The notes: generated by a model not told the origin, from the letters alone. A stretch of DNA of 64,000 nt from Nitzschia sp. pyKryTriq1 (GCA_956465555.1 OY101116.1:2046001-2110000), one strand, 5' to 3'; counted from the first letter of the stretch, positions 41,201 through 53,167 are shown. Translations and numbers: made by a program.

Positions 41201-43479
41201 TGCACGCCTTCCTCACAGACGCGACTGCAGGAATCGGAAAAGGCTTGCAGGATTCGATCGATTTGCTGAGCTTCCCCAGGGAGTCGAAAGGCCGCAAGGA
41301 ACATTCTGAGTCCATCCAGCAAAGATTGCCTCTCAAATCGAAAGAGGCCACAATACGTCTCCAAACACTCTTTGTGAAACCAATCTCGTTGCCACACGGG
41401 GGGCGACTTTCCGGCTTCGGGAGATTTTCCGACTTCACCCAAATACGCGCCGACGGCTTTTTTATCCAAGCCCACCACCAGGGCATTCCGCAGAAACGAA
41501 GCAACGGCACGAGGCGTCACAGGTTCTTCAATGACTCCAGACTGAACAAGAAATTCAATACCTTTGGACGACTTTTTGTTGAAGAGTTGTGCTGCACGTC
41601 GCATGAGACGTTTCTTCGATTTGATATTGCGCATATGATGCGAGGATGTGATGCGACCGAGATCGGACCAGGATTGAGGAGCAGGAGACACGTGACCCGC
41701 CATGATCGATTGGCGATTGTGTCGCTCAGTCTTGGTCTGATCACTTGGATGGTCATCTCGGAAGAGACATTTCATTCCACCAATAATGGCTTCTGCACAC
41801 AATTCTCGCAAATGAGGAGGTACCTGTCGGTACCCCTCTGCTGTCACCGCGTCATTCGACGGAACGAATTCCTCCGTTTCTATGGGTGGCCCATTCATTG
41901 GCGAATCTGGTCGCTCCGGAACCGGCGTGGGTGTTCCATCCGTATTGTGGGGCGTGGGCAAATCTCCATGCACGGACGCTACCAAAATATCTCCTTCTTC
42001 GTCCACTTTGGATCCAGTGCACCGACAAAGTTCTACCATCAGACCAACGGCAACATCCGAGCGCTTGATGTTGCAATCGAAAAAGGCAAAAAGGGTTTCG
42101 AGGGTCCCGCCATTCCCGTGCGCCACGGTTAGTCGATGATCGTGCAATGTCATGATATCCACCAGAGATTCGAGAATGATTTCGATTCCTGCATCAAAGT
42201 AAAGATTCGAATGGAAGGTAATACTGTCATTTGGATTGATTCGCTTCCGAAGGAGCACCAAAGCTCGTTGATAGAATCCCGAAAAAATGGACTCAAATTG
42301 CGAAACGAGATGTTTCCGCAACGATGTGCTATTCCAGAGGGTACTGAGGGTGGAACAAATCTCCGACAGAACTTCAAGACTGATAAAGCCTGGCGCAATT
42401 TGATTGCTATTGTCTTGATACGCCCACACGGCTTGTCCCGTCATGAGTAGAGCAAGACACAAGTCATCTTGAATGATTTGTAGCAAACTTCTATCTTCCA
42501 CGGCGCCGGGTTTGTCGCCGGTAGTAGCTATTCCAACAGCTGCTTCTGCCAAATCATCATTGGTCCAATAATTTTCTTCAAAGACCGATTGAAGTGCTGT
42601 ACAAGCTAATCGCAAGCACAATACTCTGGTGGCATCATGTGCCATTTGTGCTTCCCGTGATGCCTCGTCCTGGCCCCCAATAAGGGGAGTATGCAGTAGT
42701 TGATTGACTAGAAATTCCAATATCACCTTTCCAGCTGGATCTCGGAGGCTATCCAAGTCGGAAAAGACCGCCTTGCACATGGCCGTCAAGACATCCTCAA
42801 AATGATAACACAACGCCGGAGAGTGTACAAAGGTATTTCGAGTGACAAAGACGGTGTTAAAGGCATCCATCAGTGTGGCTGTTTGCAACGCTCTTCGATT
42901 CAATTGCACCACTAGTGCTAGCAAATCCGCAATCGCCATTTCCACAGCTTCATCCGCCCCGGCGTCGGTCTGTTCAAATTTGCAATTCAGTACACCCTTG
43001 GTCAGAGGTTCCAGTGAGACGGTGAATGGATGAGTCGTCTCTTCGGACGCCGAACCAGGCACTTGCAGACTATTCTGCTCTAAAAGTCGATGCAAGGCTC
43101 GCAGAGCAACCAGTGTGTGAGGACCAGCCGCTCGGGGATCAATGACCACTGCCAAAAAGGGACGCGCATAGGCTCCGATATCTTCGGGAGGAGGAGGATC
43201 CAAATTAGTGTGTGGTTCAAAGACGGCGGCTTTGGGGGGCGTCGTTGGACTACTGGGGGTGGACGCCAACGGGTCCGCACCACCTGTGCCATCTCCTCCT
43301 CCTGATGATGACGACGACGCCCACTGGGGATCAGTGCTCAAAGTATGTTTGACCAAGCCTCGGATATCAATCAAATCCTGCGCCAAATCGCCTCGAGCGA
43401 CCATGGGGGGACCTCCTCGCAAGGAGGTCAACACCACTCGCGCTTCTTGGCACAGGTGGCGAGCTGCCTCGAGCGCCAT
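38235..43479 (-). CDS. GBF1: Large ARF-GEF with Sec7 domain (GBF1/GNOM type)
   Basis: Two exons (43479-38866, 38786-38235), 1721 aa. The Sec7 domain lies at about 41580 down to 40960, starting KKSSKGIEFLVQSGVI. The glutamic finger is in FRLPGEAQQIDRI, and LLSFSIIMLNTDQHNDNI is the ARF-binding groove. DCB/HUS-type helical repeats precede it, and HDS-type helices follow to the C-terminus, as in GBF1/BIG proteins (1700-1900 aa). The protein exchanges GDP for GTP on ARF GTPases at the Golgi or ER-Golgi intermediate and so recruits COPI. The absence of a long BIG-type C-terminus favours the GBF1/GNOM branch. A 429-codon open frame on the opposite strand inside exon 1 is a shadow. Confidence 0.92.
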
Positions 43480-43807
43480 TCTCGGTTTTGGGTGCTATAC
43501 TAAACTTGTTTCAAATTTCGTCTGTGATTGTAGCAAAGACTCTTTTGAAGATAGACTTTGAATGGTGTATCGTGTACCGGTACTTTACCGGTACGGGTAC
43601 TGGTACCGTGGATGTGACCGTGTTGGCGGGGACACACAAAAAAGCACAACAAAATGGGGTACTTGTACTTGTAGACGACCGGTACCAGTACTTGTACGTC
43701 AAAAAGGTATTTGCGGACTGCGGACAAGGTGCGGATCATTGCCTGCTACTGTGGCATGGTTGATTGATTTTATTCTTCTCGCTCGTGGTCGTCTGCCTGG
43801 CGCGCGT

Positions 43808-43900
43808 GTTTCGTGAGCCAGACAGACGGAGACAGAATGAGTTTTATGTACGTCAGTCAGGCTTCCGCCTGACTGACGGATGCAAGACGAGATTGGCCCG
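43808..43900 (-). repeat. Dispersed hairpin repeat, copy B
   Basis: Reverse-complement partner of 11915-12006. It contains a perfect palindrome at 43851-43878: arms CGTCAGTCAGGC and GCCTGACTGACG around a TTCC loop. Its ends coincide with those of copy A, supporting a discrete inserted unit. Confidence 0.85.
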
Positions 43901-44018
43901 ATGAAGAAAAAGGTTCGGCAAATCGTGGCGCGGCTTTTGTTGGAGAACGGTCAAGAGATCTGCAGAATCTGCTTCCGACCGGATCGACGATCTTCTCACA
44001 ACTTGGGCAGACAGACGC

Positions 44019-44120
44019 TAAAAGTTGGATGACGCTTTGTAAAAGTTGGATGATGCCCAATACATACTATGCAAAACCATATATATTTTAATGATAGGCT
44101 AAAAGTTGGATATGGCTTTG
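44019..44120 (+). repeat. Three interspersed TAAAAGTTGGAT units
   Basis: The words CTAAAAGTTGGATGACGCTTTG, GTAAAAGTTGGATGATGCCC and CTAAAAGTTGGATATGGCTTTG recur within about 100 bases. The first and third share a downstream GCTTTG, so this looks like a decayed tandem or dispersed unit. Confidence 0.6.
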
Positions 44121-45002
44121 TTGCCCAGCACACCACAGCGTACAAGTACTGGTACAGTACCAGTATGGTACCAGTACTGTACCTTGCTCACAAGCCCGCC
44201 ACCTACATCATAAACAGCTTTGAAGGTCATACCCTTGCACAGCATACTCCACCTAAAACATACTTCTTAGACCATTCGTAATGTTAGTCGATTCATTTGG
44301 TGATAGTGATAAATTGCCAGACAGGTAGTTACTACAACACATGTTGTCACCTGTGCATGGTATGGGGTGTGTTCGTTTTTGTGTTTTGCAAGGTTTCTCC
44401 GTGCTTTAGGAGTCACCACGAGCTATTGCACGGCCATCTTGCTCCTGGACTCCACGAAAGGAACATGGCCTTCTATGGGCGTTGCACATCCCAAGTTGTT
44501 TATTCATCCCTGCACTGGCTGGTGCATTCCGTTCTGTCCGATAAAGTGTTCGTGCGATGCGCCGGGTTTGATTTGCATGCTTCCAGTTGAAATGTGCGCT
44601 GATCTTCCCATGTCCTTCAGTCGCATTTCGTCCGATAAGGTTCGTTTAATTCGTCCGAGAAAGGTCGGAAACAATCCGCGCCGTCTTTGGCCCGCGGGCA
44701 TGTCCTCATCACATCCCGCCCTCGCGCTTCGCGGGCCGAGAAGACTGTTTGATTTTCCTGCAGAAAACCTACAGGATTCTACGGCGACTTTGGTCCTTGC
44801 TTGGCGGCAGCTTCGGCACACCAGTTTCTACTGTAGTTCATTTTATTTCCATTTTCAGCATCATCTTCTTGATTGCAACATACAACAACCGTCGCCGTTC
44901 ACTCTTCACTCTCCCATTAGTTGATCTGTGCACGTGTAATTATTCATTCATACGATCTTTCTGTTTCTCTGCTTCAAAAAAAGGAAGTTTCAAACAACAA
45001 CA

Positions 45003-48000
45003 ATGCCGGTCACGCATCTGGAACTCGAAAATTTCAAGTCCTACGGGGGCGTGCAGAAGATTGGACCCTTCAAGAACTTTTCTTGCATCATCGGTCCCAA
45101 TGGCTCTGGCAAATCCAATTGTATGGACGCCCTGAGTTTCGTCCTCGGTGTCCAGTCCCGAGACCTCCGTAGCAGTCAAATGAAAGATCTTATCTTTCGA
45201 CCGCCCAATCTCAAGGCCTCGTCCCGCAGCAAATTGACAGCTAGTGCAGCGCTCTTTTTCGAAGACGAAAGCACCGGCGAGACGACCAAGTTTCAACGTG
45301 TCATCAATAGCCGGGGCACGGGTGACTATCGCATCAACGATAAGTCCGTGACCTACAAGGAATACGAAGATCATCTGGGAGAAATTGGCGTCCTCGTCAA
45401 GGCCCGCAACTTTTTGGTCTTTCAAGGCGACGTGGAAACCTTGGCGCGCAAGTCTCCGGCTGAGTTTGTCGAACTCTTGGAGCAAATTTCGCAGAGTGCG
45501 GAACTCAAGGGACCCTACGAAGCTGCCCTTCAAGCTAAGGAAGAAGCCGAGGCAGCCACGCTCTTTTGCTACAACAAACAAAAGGGAATGAAGGGCGAAC
45601 GCCGCATGCTCAAGGAACAGAAGGAAGAAGCAGACCGCTTTGCAGAGTTGGAGGAACAAAAGCAACGTCTTCAAACCGATTACTATTTGTGGCAACTATA
45701 CCACATGGAGCTTGATCGTCAGGAACGTGAAGCGCACCTGGAAGAGTTGAAACAGGAACTCGAGGGGCGGTTGACGCAAGAACAAGAACATACCAAGATC
45801 CTAAAAGAATCCAAGAAGAAGGCTGCAGCGGCTCGTCGTGACACGCAAGCGGCCGAGAAGGAACGCTCGGAACTAGCGGGAGAAGTGGGCAAATTGGAGC
45901 CTAGCATGATCCAAGTGCAAGAAGAGGTCAAGACCTATGAGCAAAAGCTGGAACAGGCTCAGCAGCAACTGGTAAAGAAGAAGGAGCAGGCCCAGCAACA
46001 TGACTCCAAAGTGGAAGAACTCGAAGCTGAAATTGCTGCCGCTAAGAAGGACCTTGAAGAACTTCAGGAAGAGTATGAAGAGGCCAAGCGAGATGCTGCG
46101 CCAGATCAAGTCATCCTGACTGATGAACAAGAGACCGAATATGAACGCGTCAGGGAAGCCGCTGCGGCTGCCAGTGTCAAACCGCGTCAGCAACTGGCTA
46201 TCTTGCAAAAGAAACTCGAGACAGCTCGGGCGACGGCAGCTGAGTGTTCCTCGCAACTGGATGAGATCAAGAAACGAAAGGCGGAAGTCAATCGAGAAGT
46301 CAATGACTATACTGAACGTTCACAAAAGATCAGCGAGGTACGCAGGATTGTTGTAGGAGTAATCGGCAAGTGCACGAACAGACGGAAGCTCACCCTTTTC
46401 GGTACTGAATGAATATTTGCAGAGTATGAAAAAGACGGAGGCTGACCGCAAAGAAGCTGAAAAGCTACTCCGAGAGGCAAACGAAGAAACGCAGAAAGCC
46501 AATCAGCGCCGAGAGGAACTTGATAACAAACTCGAAGAGCTCAACAATAAGCTTCGTGATGTCCGCGAGGATCGACGTAAGAATCGAGATGAAGAACGAC
46601 TCTTGCAGGCTATTGAATCGCTCAAACGACATTTCCCTGGCGTCTTTGGGCGCTTGGTGGACCTTTGTCGACCTACACAGCGCAAGTACAATCTTGCCGT
46701 CACAGTGGCTGCTGGGAAGGACATGGATGCCATTGTTGTCGATACCAAGGCGACTGGATTGGAGTGCATCCGCTATCTGCGCGAACAACGAGTCGGAACT
46801 GCCACTTTTTTGCCCTTGGACACTTTGCAAGTCCCTTCTCGTGAATCTACGGAGCGTATCCGTGCTCGTGTCGCTCACGACAGTCGCTTTCGGTTGGCAG
46901 CCGACGTCATTACTTGTGATGAGAACATCCGAAAGGCGGTCTTGTATGCTGTGGGAAATACAGTAGTTTCCGATGATTTGGATGCTGCCCGCCAGCTGTG
47001 CTTTTCAGGACGTCGCGGAGACAGTGATGGGGGCATCAAGGCCGTGACCTTGGGCGGTGCAGTCATTTCCAAGGCTGGTACCATGACGGGAGGTGTCACC
47101 AATGAAGACAGCGACCGAGCAGGTCGTTGGGACGACCCAGCCGTACAGGCTATGCGCGACGACAAGGAAAAATTGGAAACGGAGCGGGCCAATTTGGATC
47201 GGGACGACTCTGCCGGGCGCCAATCCATGGGAGGACGGTCGACGCGCATTGAGGAGCTGCGCAACAACTTCAATTCTCTAACCAACCGCGCCGACTATGC
47301 CAAGAGCGAAATCGAGTTCACTCGCCAAGCGCTTAGCCAGAAGAAGATTCTCTTGAAATCTGTTGATCGGAAGTTGCCTGATCTACAAAATCAGTTGGAC
47401 CAAGCGGAAAAGGATATCGCACGACTCGACAAGGAGTGCAAGAAGGCCATTGCAGGAGTAGTTGCTGCTGAAGACGAGTTTTTGGGCCCGTTCCGCGAAG
47501 CTACTGGCTTGAAGGACTTGCAGGCGTACGAGCAAGCGACCCGAGAGGGTCGCGATGAGTTCCAACGCAAGAAACGCACCATAACGGAGCTCGTTACTCA
47601 TTTGGAGCAGAAACTGGAGTACGAAATGAATAGGGATCTGGAAGTGCCCATCAACAAGCTTGAAAAGCGCTTGAAAGGTCACGAGGCCACGCTCAAAGAC
47701 GCTGAAAAGCGCCAGAAGGAACTAAAACGGCAAATCAAGGCCGCCAAGAAGGAATTGGCTGAAGCCGATGAGGCCGTGAAGGCTGCTTCCGAGAGGGAAG
47801 CAGAATTGGAAGAAGAACTGAAATCACTACAAACGGATTTCAAGGAGAGCCAAAATGAACGTTCTCGGGTGAGCAAGGCAGTAGCCGCCGAAGAGAACGC
47901 CTTGGAGCAGCTTCGGGGCAAGCTCCACGAGACACTTCAGAACGCTCGCTTGGAGGAAGTTGAGTTGCCCATTATCGGAGCGGAAGGTCAAGGTGGTCGA

Positions 48001-49108
48001 CGCACCAGATCGGGTCGCCATATTGGAGATTCGAGCGATGAGGAGGAAGGTGGCGACGACGAAACTCCTAGCACTCAACCCAGCGAGCCTCGAACTCAAA
48101 ATAGTCTTCTTGCGACTCAATGGTCGCAGGACAGCAACCCGAAAGTTGTCGCTGATCGTGACGAAGCCGAGAAGCTAGACTTTTCTAGAATGCGAGCTGA
48201 TTTGAAAGAAAAGCTCACAGATCGTGAAGATCGAAAGGTTCGGAAGGAGTTCGAAGATGCTCGAGCCACGATTGAAGCCGAAATTGAGGGTATGGCCCCT
48301 AACATGAAGGCATACGATGCGTTTTCGACGGTTACGCAAAAGCTGAAGGACTCTGGGGCTGACTTTGACAAGGCCAAGGAGAATGCCCGCAAGGCGATTG
48401 CAGACTTTCAAAAAGTAAAGAACGAGCGAACACGCCGATTCCTTGATGCATTCAACCACATTGACGAGTCGTTGAAGACTATCTATCGTGACATGACCAA
48501 GAGTAGCAAGCACCCTCTGGGAGGAAATGCTTATCTGAGCTTGGACGATTCGGAAGAACCCTACAAGGGCGGGATGAAGTTCAACGCTATGCCTCCAATG
48601 AAGCGTTTCCGTGATATGGAGCAACTTAGCGGAGGGGAAAAGACCGTGGCTGCGTTGGCACTTTTGTTTGCCATCCATTCGTATCACCCTGCTCCTTTCT
48701 TTGTCATGGACGAAGTGGACGCTGCACTTGACAACAGTAAGTTCTTGAGCTACCAGTTTTGCGTCTCTATTCTTGTCTTTCCACAGCGCGGTCACTAACC
48801 GTGTTTTTATCTCAGTCAACCTTCTCAAGGTCTGCAACTACATCCAGCAACGTAGTAAATCCGACTGCCAGTGCATTGTGATTAGTCTCAAGGACATGTT
48901 CTACGAACGAAGCGACAGTTTGGTCGGCATATGCAAGGATGTGGGCACCAACTCCAGTCGCACCATGACTTTGGATTTGACTCAATTTGACAAGGGGGGG
49001 ACGAAGGAGAACAAGAAGCGTGGGCGAAGAGCTGTCAGTGAGGGAGGTCCTCCCAACAAACGGGCTTCGCTAGAAGCGAGCCCCGCTCCGACCATTACCA
49101 CGCAATAG
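45003..49108 (+). CDS. SMC1: Cohesin subunit SMC1
   Basis: Three exons (45003-46337, 46423-48736, 48816-49108), 1313 aa. The N-terminal ATPase head has Walker [10 protein letters not shown] and the family segment [20 protein letters not shown]. Long coiled coils flank a hinge at about 46630-47100 ([20 protein letters not shown], then [14 protein letters not shown]). The C-terminal head carries the signature LSGGEKT and Walker [14 protein letters not shown], the last split by intron 2. The hinge opening and the [10 protein letters not shown] start identify SMC1 rather than SMC2-4. With SMC3 and a kleisin it forms the ring that holds sister chromatids and shapes loops in the nucleus. A basic tail of about 40 residues ([10 protein letters not shown]) is longer than in animals. 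Confidence 0.95.
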
Positions 49109-49210
49109 ATCTACAGTAGTCCCATGCTGCAGTTGTATCCACATTATAAAAACCTTTTTATTCTAGGTTCAATTTAGATTTCTAATTGCCTGGTGAGCAT
49201 GCTTGTGTTT

Positions 49211-49990
49211 CTAACGCCACGAGCGCTCGCTTTCCCGTCGAGGACCGGAGGGAGCGGCTGGTGCACTGCCCGATGCTTCTCGCTCTCCCCAAGATCCCGA
49301 TCGACGAGTCTCACGGCCGGATTCTCGGCGAGTAGTAGTCTTCCACACCTGAGTATTTCGGAAGGAGGACTTGTCGGCAATAGAGTTTTGATGCGGTTTG
49401 TATTCCATGGGTGCAAAGGGTGGAAGCTGAAGAATCTTCTTGATCGCGTCGCGAAGTCGCTCCGTTATGTCGCGATCCGCGGCAGTGCGGTTCCATATTC
49501 CTAGAATATCTTCCGAGTAACGAATAGAGATGACTGCACCACAGACTTCTCCATCCGGAACACCCAGAAATTGCCCCCCAATCATGGCCAGGACAATTTC
49601 TTCCCAGTACCGACTTGCGAGGCCCTTGGGGAGCCGAATGATCCATTTTCCACCGCGGGCGTTGCCTGGATCTTCCCAGGTAGGTTTGATTCCATCCCTG
49701 AAGAAGTGATAGTCGGTGGTGTTGGGAAGGTCGTTCGGCCGTTTGAGGAAATTATAAGTCAACCAGAATTCCTCCACCGTATTGATGCTGCAGATTTGTT
49801 TGATAGAGTTCTCGTAGGGGTGGACAGGTTCTGCTGGTTTCGCTTCCGCTGCTGGATTTCCTTCTTCCGTCTTTGTCGACTTTCCCCGTCGCATATACGA
49901 AAAGGCAAAAGGGCTATGGAGAGGGGTTCCGCTCTGGAAAAAAGACCAAGGGTGCGGCGAAAGGAGGTGAGTGCCATGTGCCATCATCAT
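49211..49990 (-). CDS. EIF4E2: Class II eIF4E (4EHP/nCBP type cap-binding protein)
   Basis: The unspliced frame gives 259 aa starting MMMAHG. The core matches plant nCBP and animal 4EHP: YENSIKQICSINTVEEFW, DYHFFRDGIKPTWED, GGKWIIRLPKGLASRYWEE, GAVISIRYSEDILGIWNRTA and MEYKPHQNSIADKSSFRNT. It binds the mRNA cap in the cytoplasm; class II members often repress translation. Start: a pyrimidine-rich acceptor (TTTTTTCCAG) ends at 49934, and a consensus GTGAGT donor directly follows an ATG at 50076-50074, so the true product may begin MSGTPLHSPFAF after removing a 140-nt intron. That form resembles the family N-terminus better. The C-terminal ~45 residues are an Arg/Ser-rich tail absent from classical eIF4E. 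Confidence 0.9.
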   Translation of the reverse strand: MMMAHGTHLLSPHPWSFFQSGTPLHSPFAFSYMRRGKSTKTEEGNPAAEAKPAEPVHPYENSIKQICSINTVEEFWLTYNFLKRPNDLPNTTDYHFFRDGIKPTWEDPGNARGGKWIIRLPKGLASRYWEEIVLAMIGGQFLGVPDGEVCGAVISIRYSEDILGIWNRTAADRDITERLRDAIKKILQLPPFAPMEYKPHQNSIADKSSFRNTQVWKTTTRRESGRETRRSGSWGEREASGSAPAAPSGPRRESERSWR

Positions 49991-50754
49991 TCATCATGCA
50001 TTTCGGGTAACAAACAAGCGCTTCTACAGGGAGGTCACGCGGACAGCTCCACGTTCTTTTTCCGGATACTCACCATTTTAGCTGTGATTTGGATGCAAAG
50101 AATATATGACCGAGGTCGTTTTCAAGAAGATAGAGCTACAGTAGTGTTCAATAACAGCATCAATGGATGCCCTGTGTTGTTCACCATGCCGTTGCGCAGT
50201 TCGCCTTCATCATCATGCATGGCTGATCCGATCTTTCAACCCTTTCATCGCCACGCGACGAGGGACGAGTAGTAGACCTACTGTACTTGTACCGGTACCG
50301 GTAGGACGGTACCAGGTACAGTACTTGTACAGTACCAGTACGTACAGTAGACTAGGCAGGGGCCCGCGCCCGACAGATTAAGACATGCCGGATGACGGAC
50401 GGGTTCAAGTCGTACGAATCGATGATGGTTGATTTCTTCTTGTTGTGCTCTGTTGTCTGCGGTTGATGGTTCATCATCTCAAAATCGCCCGACGCACGGA
50501 CGAAGGATGATGGGCGACGCAGGCGACAGGCGACAGACTGGTGAATATCGGTTGAAGGGCAGACGATGGCACCGCTTCCAACCAGTTTTCCTACCGGTGC
50601 GAGTATTTGCCTTTTTCGATGTTTTCTTCAGAAAAATTGAAATCATCATCCACGATGATCTCATGAAAGACATCCGCCATCCTCTCATTATTCATTATTC
50701 ACTATTTGCCCAACTACGATCTTGTCAGAGATATAACAACAAGGCTCGTCTATT
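49991..50754. other. Divergent promoter region
   Basis: Between the eIF4E (-) and MPP10 (+) genes. It may contain the first coding exon of eIF4E (ATG at 50074-50076). A dense GTAC block lies at about 50280-50350. No other gene seen. Confidence 0.6.
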
Positions 50755-53118
50755 ATGGAAGAGTCCGACACGAGTCTCGACGTCGCCCCGCTGGCGCAGC
50801 TGGTGGATATTCTCGAAAATCCCGAGCAACGAATATTGCCTCTATTGTACAAGTCGACTAACCCGAAAGATCGACAAGCGAAGCAAAAGACGCAGTCTGA
50901 ATTGCTCCAAGCAGTTAAGCATTTATTTCGAGGGATCGAAGAGACTTCCAAGAAGTATCATGAACTAACTCGAGCCAAACCGGAAGAACCCGAGGGGAAG
51001 GAAGAGCAGGAAGAATCATCTAATGTGCCTGCCCTGTCGGGTCTCTCTGAGTTGTACATACCAGAAACCGACGGTCAAGATGCTCCATTGGATGTGGAGA
51101 CATTGTGGGGGCAAGTCGAATTGCAAAATAATGCATTGAACAAGCTCTTAAAAAAGTCTATCAATCGTTTGGCAAAGTCGCCAAAAGATATTGTTGTCCT
51201 GGATATGACTCAGCTATCGAGTGAAGAAGGTGGTAATGAAAGTAGCAGCGATGACGATTCCAGTAAAGAGAAAAGTGAAGCAGAAGACATGGACGATGAT
51301 GATCATGATCATGATGACGATGGCGATGATAGCGGCGACGACGAAGATGAAGACGCCAAGCGAATTCGCGAGCGGATGGAGCGAGCCATGGACGATGCCG
51401 AGAGCGATGAAGATGACGAGGCTGACGGCGACCAGAAAGGGTCTGCTCCACGTGCCCAGCCCAGGGAAGAGAAGGAGGAGGAGCTATATGATCCCGTTGC
51501 TGAAGATTTGAAAGATGGTTTCTTTGATTTGAATGAAATGGAGGAATACGCTGACGAGGAAGAAGATTATCTTCCTCGGGAAGAATATGGTGAAGCGTCG
51601 TCCGACAAAAAGAAAAAGAAGGAAACGAATAAGAAATCGTTCCACCAGATGCAACGAGACGGAGATTTGTTGAATCGATCCGATGACGACGGGGATGAGG
51701 AAGGTTTTGAAGATCTCTATGAAGAAGACAACACGCCTGTAAAGCGCAACAAGTACCGAGATGACGAAGACATAGAAGCCTTGTATAGTTTGTATCAGCA
51801 AGCAAACGACAGTGACAGCGAGGCAGAGGATGCTGCCAATATGACAGCTGCAGATCTCTTCGGTAAGCCAAAGAAGCAATATATTGAGCGTTACAATGCC
51901 AGGAAGGCAAAGGAAGAGGTCAAGGGTGACGATGATTCTTGGGGAGAGTACGAGTTTGAGCAAGAAGATCCCAAAGAGGACGAAGGCCGTGAAAAGAAAT
52001 TTTTTGGCAATGGTTCCGATAGTGAAGGTGACGACGAGAGCGAAGCACAAGATGAGGAAGATGAAGAAGATGAACCCGAAACCAAGAATGCGAAAAATCA
52101 GGTGGACAATTCTAAGCATGGGAAGCAGCAAGACAAGCTTCGAAAACAAACAGAAGAACTTGAGGGCGAACTCTTGGCCGAAAAGCCCTGGCAAATGACC
52201 GGAGAGACAAAGTCGACATCACGACCTGTCAATTCTTTGTTAGAAGGTACGCCCGAGTTCGAGATGGCCAGCAAGCAGGCGCCTACCATCACAATTGAAC
52301 ACACGATGAACATAGAGGAGGTGATCAAAAAGCGCGTCATAGCCGAGGACTGGGATGATGTGGTTCCGCGTGAACTGCCTGATGTCGGTTGGCATAAAAA
52401 ACGTGGCGAACTGCCTGAAGTGAGCCAGGAAAAGTCCAAGCTTGGCTTGGGAGAGCTGTACGAGAGGGAATACCTAAAGAAGGCAGTTGGGTACGACAAG
52501 GATGCAGAAGAAAAGAAGACCGAAGAGGATAAGGCCAAGGATGAGATGAAACAATTATTTGCCAATCTATGCAGCAAGCTGGATGGCCTGTCCAACTATC
52601 AATTCGCTCCTCGTCCTATTGCCGACGAAGCTGAAGTGCGAGCATCCTCAGCACCAGCCATTGCTATGGAGGAAGTACTACCATTGCATGTCAATGATGC
52701 TCGTGGCGTTGCACCCGAGGAAGTATATGGTTCCAAGCGAGGGCGGGATGCCGTGTTGCGTGGAGAGACGGAGATGGATCAGCAGGAACGAAAGCGGCTC
52801 CGACAATCGAAAAAATCGGCCCGACGAAAGGTTCGCAAGGAAAAGTTGGCCGACGACAAACTTATTTCTCGCTTGCAGCCAGGATTGGGTCTCAACAACC
52901 CCTACGAAAAACGAAAGATGCGCGAAGAGCTGGCGATGGCACGATCGAAGGGCAAGATCGAAACGGGAGGGCAGGATATGGACGACAAATATGGATCCAG
53001 CGGTACCTTCTTCAAGAGGCTACAGGCCGAAGCCCAGCAGTCCATCAAAGGCCAACCCAGTGAAGACGAAGACCGGAAAAAGAAATCGAAGCCCAAGTCC
53101 AGCGCCCTCAAATTATAG
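50755..53118 (+). CDS. MPP10: U3 snoRNP protein MPP10
   Basis: Single exon, 787 aa. MPP10 is a core of the small-subunit processome, bound to IMP3/IMP4 and U3 snoRNA in the nucleolus, needed for 18S rRNA processing. Long acidic Asp/Glu stretches fill the middle, as in the family. Diagnostic motifs: DGFFDLNEMEEYADEEE, KKSFHQMQRDG-like linker, GELPEVSQEKSKLGLGELYE with EYLKKA, LSNYQFAPRP, and MEEVLPLHVNDARGVAPEEV. A basic segment (ERKRLRQSKKSARRKVRKEK) sits near the C-terminus. It converges on the PHD-LRR gene with 49 bp between stop codons. Confidence 0.93.
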   Translation: MEESDTSLDVAPLAQLVDILENPEQRILPLLYKSTNPKDRQAKQKTQSELLQAVKHLFRGIEETSKKYHELTRAKPEEPEGKEEQEESSNVPALSGLSELYIPETDGQDAPLDVETLWGQVELQNNALNKLLKKSINRLAKSPKDIVVLDMTQLSSEEGGNESSSDDDSSKEKSEAEDMDDDDHDHDDDGDDSGDDEDEDAKRIRERMERAMDDAESDEDDEADGDQKGSAPRAQPREEKEEELYDPVAEDLKDGFFDLNEMEEYADEEEDYLPREEYGEASSDKKKKKETNKKSFHQMQRDGDLLNRSDDDGDEEGFEDLYEEDNTPVKRNKYRDDEDIEALYSLYQQANDSDSEAEDAANMTAADLFGKPKKQYIERYNARKAKEEVKGDDDSWGEYEFEQEDPKEDEGREKKFFGNGSDSEGDDESEAQDEEDEEDEPETKNAKNQVDNSKHGKQQDKLRKQTEELEGELLAEKPWQMTGETKSTSRPVNSLLEGTPEFEMASKQAPTITIEHTMNIEEVIKKRVIAEDWDDVVPRELPDVGWHKKRGELPEVSQEKSKLGLGELYEREYLKKAVGYDKDAEEKKTEEDKAKDEMKQLFANLCSKLDGLSNYQFAPRPIADEAEVRASSAPAIAMEEVLPLHVNDARGVAPEEVYGSKRGRDAVLRGETEMDQQERKRLRQSKKSARRKVRKEKLADDKLISRLQPGLGLNNPYEKRKMREELAMARSKGKIETGGQDMDDKYGSSGTFFKRLQAEAQQSIKGQPSEDEDRKKKSKPKSSALKL

Positions 53119-53167
53119 AGCTAGCAAGTTTTATTTTAGAGAAATTCTGCACTTACGCGCGTTGCCC

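Larger units (their letters stand above)
43480..45002. other. Long intergenic stretch with repeats
   Basis: Divergent region between GBF1 (-) and SMC1 (+). It holds GTAC blocks (43570-43690, 44140-44185), copy B of the dispersed hairpin repeat, and three scattered TAAAAGTTGGAT units (44020-44115). The 185-codon frame at 44367-44924 is not believed. No RNA gene found. Confidence 0.65.

Noticed and set aside
40843-42132. 429-codon open frame on the plus strand inside the GBF1 exon
   Set aside because: It lies wholly antisense to a well-supported Sec7 protein, shows no domain, and its composition is what the opposite-strand codon use would produce.
44367-44924. 185-codon open frame upstream of SMC1
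   Set aside because: No ATG start at its claimed first codon, Cys/Ser-rich random composition, and it overlaps the SMC1 promoter region.
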